Shown here piece by piece: positions 41,483 to 42,987 of a DNA stretch of 42,987 nt (positions are counted from its first letter, which is position 1; each line of letters starts with the position of its first letter). Position numbers and translations under genes: made by a program. The notes under the pieces were generated by a model, which was given only the letters and a program-made list of their open reading frames with translations, made no database searches and had not been told where the DNA came from. Source of the stretch: DATCDR01 sp036510575 (lineage in GTDB: Bacteria; Actinomycetota; Acidimicrobiia; Acidimicrobiales; Bog-793); the NCBI GenBank assembly GCA_036510575.1, contig DATCDR010000069.1, positions 1-42,987 on the forward strand. Reading direction: 5' to 3'.

Positions 41483-42949
41483 GTGGCGGATTACGCCGTC
41501 GCGAGTGGGTTGAGACGGCGCCCGTTCGATAGATTGGCCGCCTTGACGAGAGAACTTCCCGTCGGTCTCGGCGGTCCAGCTGTCGAGCCGCGCCGACTCC
41601 CGCGACGGTTCATCTTCGGCATCGTCGCTGTGGCGCTGTTCATGAGCTCGGTTGATGCCACCATCGTCGCTACTGCGCTGCCGGCGATCCATCACAGCCT
41701 GCACGCGAGCATCAACTGGGCGGGGTGGACGCTAACGATCTACAGCCTCGGAATGGTCGTGACGCTGCCCATCGCCGGCCAGATAAGTGACCAATTCGGC
41801 CGACGCCGCGTGTTCTTTTGTGGCGTAGCGCTCTTTACGGTGTCATCGCTGGCCTGTGGGCTCTCGAACGACATCTACGTACTGGTTCTGTTTCGGGCAC
41901 TCCAAGCGGTGGGCGGTGGAGCCCTTCAGCCCTCAGCTGCCGGTGTCATAGCGGACCACTTCGGTCGGGACAGGGACCGCGCTATCGGCCTCTTTGGCAC
42001 CGTTGCATCCGGAGGTCAGGTGGTAGGTCCGGTCTTTGGCGGTCTACTCGTCGGCTACCTCTCGTGGCGCTGGATCTTTTTCGTGAACGTGCCCGTTGGC
42101 GTGGTGCTGCTCGCCCTGGTCGTGAAGTTCATCCCTGACTCTCCAAGAACCGCTCGGAAGAAGCCCGACATCCGCGGGCTAGTGCTGCTCGCGTCCTTCG
42201 TGCTCGCGGCGAATTTCGGCATCACGAACCTGGGTGGTTCGCGAACAGCCCTCGACGCGCCCCTTTTCATCGTGCCGGAAGCTTTCGGGGTCGTCCTGCT
42301 GGTGCTGTTTGTCCAGCACACACGGCATGCGCTCGAGCCCTTCATCCCGGTGCGCTTCTTTCGGGCACGTGGATTTGCGGTGATGAACACCTTGAACCTC
42401 GGTTGGGGCGTGTGCGGCTTTGGAGTCGCGTCACTTGTGCCGCTCTATGCCGAGCAGCGCTACCACCTCTCTGCGCTCAGTGCCGGAACGCTCTTGACCG
42501 CACGCGGCGTCGGAGCGATCGCCGTCGGCGCGGCTGCCGCGTTCGCGCTTCGTCGAACCGGTTATCGGCTGCCGTTGATCGTCGGCTTCGTGCTGGTCGC
42601 GGTGGGCACGTTGGTGCTGTCGGTGGCGCCGCGCTTTGGCTTTAGTCCGTACGCGTGGATGAGTATCGCGGCTGGAATTACCGGGCTCGGGAATGGGACT
42701 GCGAACCCAGCATCGAGAAATGCCTGTCTCCAAATCGCTCCGGAAGAGGTCGCGGCCATCACGGGGCTGCGTCAGATGTTCATCTACATCGGCATCACGT
42801 TCTCAGTATCGATCGTCACAGCGATCCTCAATCGGAGCGGCCACCCGGGAATCACCCAGGCACACATCTTGTGGGTGGTCGCGGCGCTGATCTCGGTTGT
42901 GATGATTCCGCTCGTCTTTCGGGTCCCCGAGCACAAGGGATCGTGGTAG
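41483..42949 (+). CDS. MFS drug-efflux transporter, DHA2 (14-TM) type
   Basis: The 488-residue protein has a 40-residue polar tail, then about 14 membrane segments. Diagnostic parts are segment 1 (MSSVDATIVATALPAIHHSL, the DHA2 motif D1), GQISDQFGRRRVFFCGVALF (motif A), ALQAVGGGALQPSAAGVIAD (motif B) and VASGGQVVGPVFGGLLVGYL (motif C), with WRWIFFVNVPVG after it. This fits EmrB/QacA-like proton-driven export of drugs or other lipophilic compounds; the substrate is unknown. The start GTG at 41483 is uncertain, and TTG codons at 41510 and 41542 are alternatives. A consensus -35 (TTGACA, 41449-41454) lies upstream but no clear -10. Confidence 0.9.
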   Translation: MADYAVASGLRRRPFDRLAALTRELPVGLGGPAVEPRRLPRRFIFGIVAVALFMSSVDATIVATALPAIHHSLHASINWAGWTLTIYSLGMVVTLPIAGQISDQFGRRRVFFCGVALFTVSSLACGLSNDIYVLVLFRALQAVGGGALQPSAAGVIADHFGRDRDRAIGLFGTVASGGQVVGPVFGGLLVGYLSWRWIFFVNVPVGVVLLALVVKFIPDSPRTARKKPDIRGLVLLASFVLAANFGITNLGGSRTALDAPLFIVPEAFGVVLLVLFVQHTRHALEPFIPVRFFRARGFAVMNTLNLGWGVCGFGVASLVPLYAEQRYHLSALSAGTLLTARGVGAIAVGAAAAFALRRTGYRLPLIVGFVLVAVGTLVLSVAPRFGFSPYAWMSIAAGITGLGNGTANPASRNACLQIAPEEVAAITGLRQMFIYIGITFSVSIVTAILNRSGHPGITQAHILWVVAALISVVMIPLVFRVPEHKGSW

Positions 42950-42987
42950 CGGGGAGCCGCTCGATGACGTGGTGCTAGCGCGAGGTT

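Overview
The window is chromosomal DNA from a high-GC bacterium, most likely an actinomycetote. The reasons are the long LeuA and SerA forms, a mycothiol-type maleylpyruvate isomerase relative, a DUF4232-type secreted protein, frequent GTG/TTG starts, and many starts that look leaderless (a -10-like A...T hexamer 6 nt before the start codon and no Shine-Dalgarno sequence). Placement within the class Acidimicrobiia is a guess from overall character and was not tested. No rRNA, tRNA or CRISPR array was seen.

Bases 1-7100: a possible group II intron domain V remnant and a heavily deleted ilvD relic lie ahead of an ilvB-ilvN-ilvC operon with a transcription attenuator. They are followed by an isochorismatase-like hydrolase, a probable pair of tiny reverse-strand genes and a MocR-type regulator. 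Bases 7100-12360: a TAXI-type binding protein and serC (reverse) face an aspartate-type aminotransferase and serA. Bases 12360-21000: the leucine and isoleucine block. leuA has its own attenuator, leuCD lie in reverse behind greA, and leuB-ilvE-cimA form a third operon, also with an attenuator. Together these genes cover valine, leucine and isoleucine synthesis (isoleucine through citramalate) except for a working ilvD, which must lie elsewhere.

Bases 21000-27800: mixed genes, namely a conserved hypothetical, an ABC-F ATPase, an HtrA-like protease, an MFS transporter, a small zinc-ribbon protein, a stand-alone ManC-type cupin and a carboxymuconolactone-decarboxylase-like protein. Bases 27960-35670: a tightly packed run of a molybdenum hydroxylase of the xanthine dehydrogenase/form II CoxL type (order L-S-M), MoxR-type (CoxD) and VWA (CoxE) maturation proteins, a luciferase-like monooxygenase and a beta-decarboxylating dehydrogenase. 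This looks like an uncharacterised oxidative catabolic unit. Bases 35900-42987: an accessory stretch with a maleylpyruvate isomerase relative, GNAT, histidine phosphatase, two MFS transporters, a tyrosine phosphatase and a DUF4232 secreted protein.

The most striking regulatory result is three attenuators (ilvB, leuA, leuB) with one layout: TTGnnn, 17 nt, nAnnnT, 6 nt, then a leader peptide that seems to start at the first transcribed base. In each, the leader's stop codon abuts a hairpin, which is followed by an intrinsic terminator. The ilvB and leuB leaders resemble each other enough to suggest a common origin.
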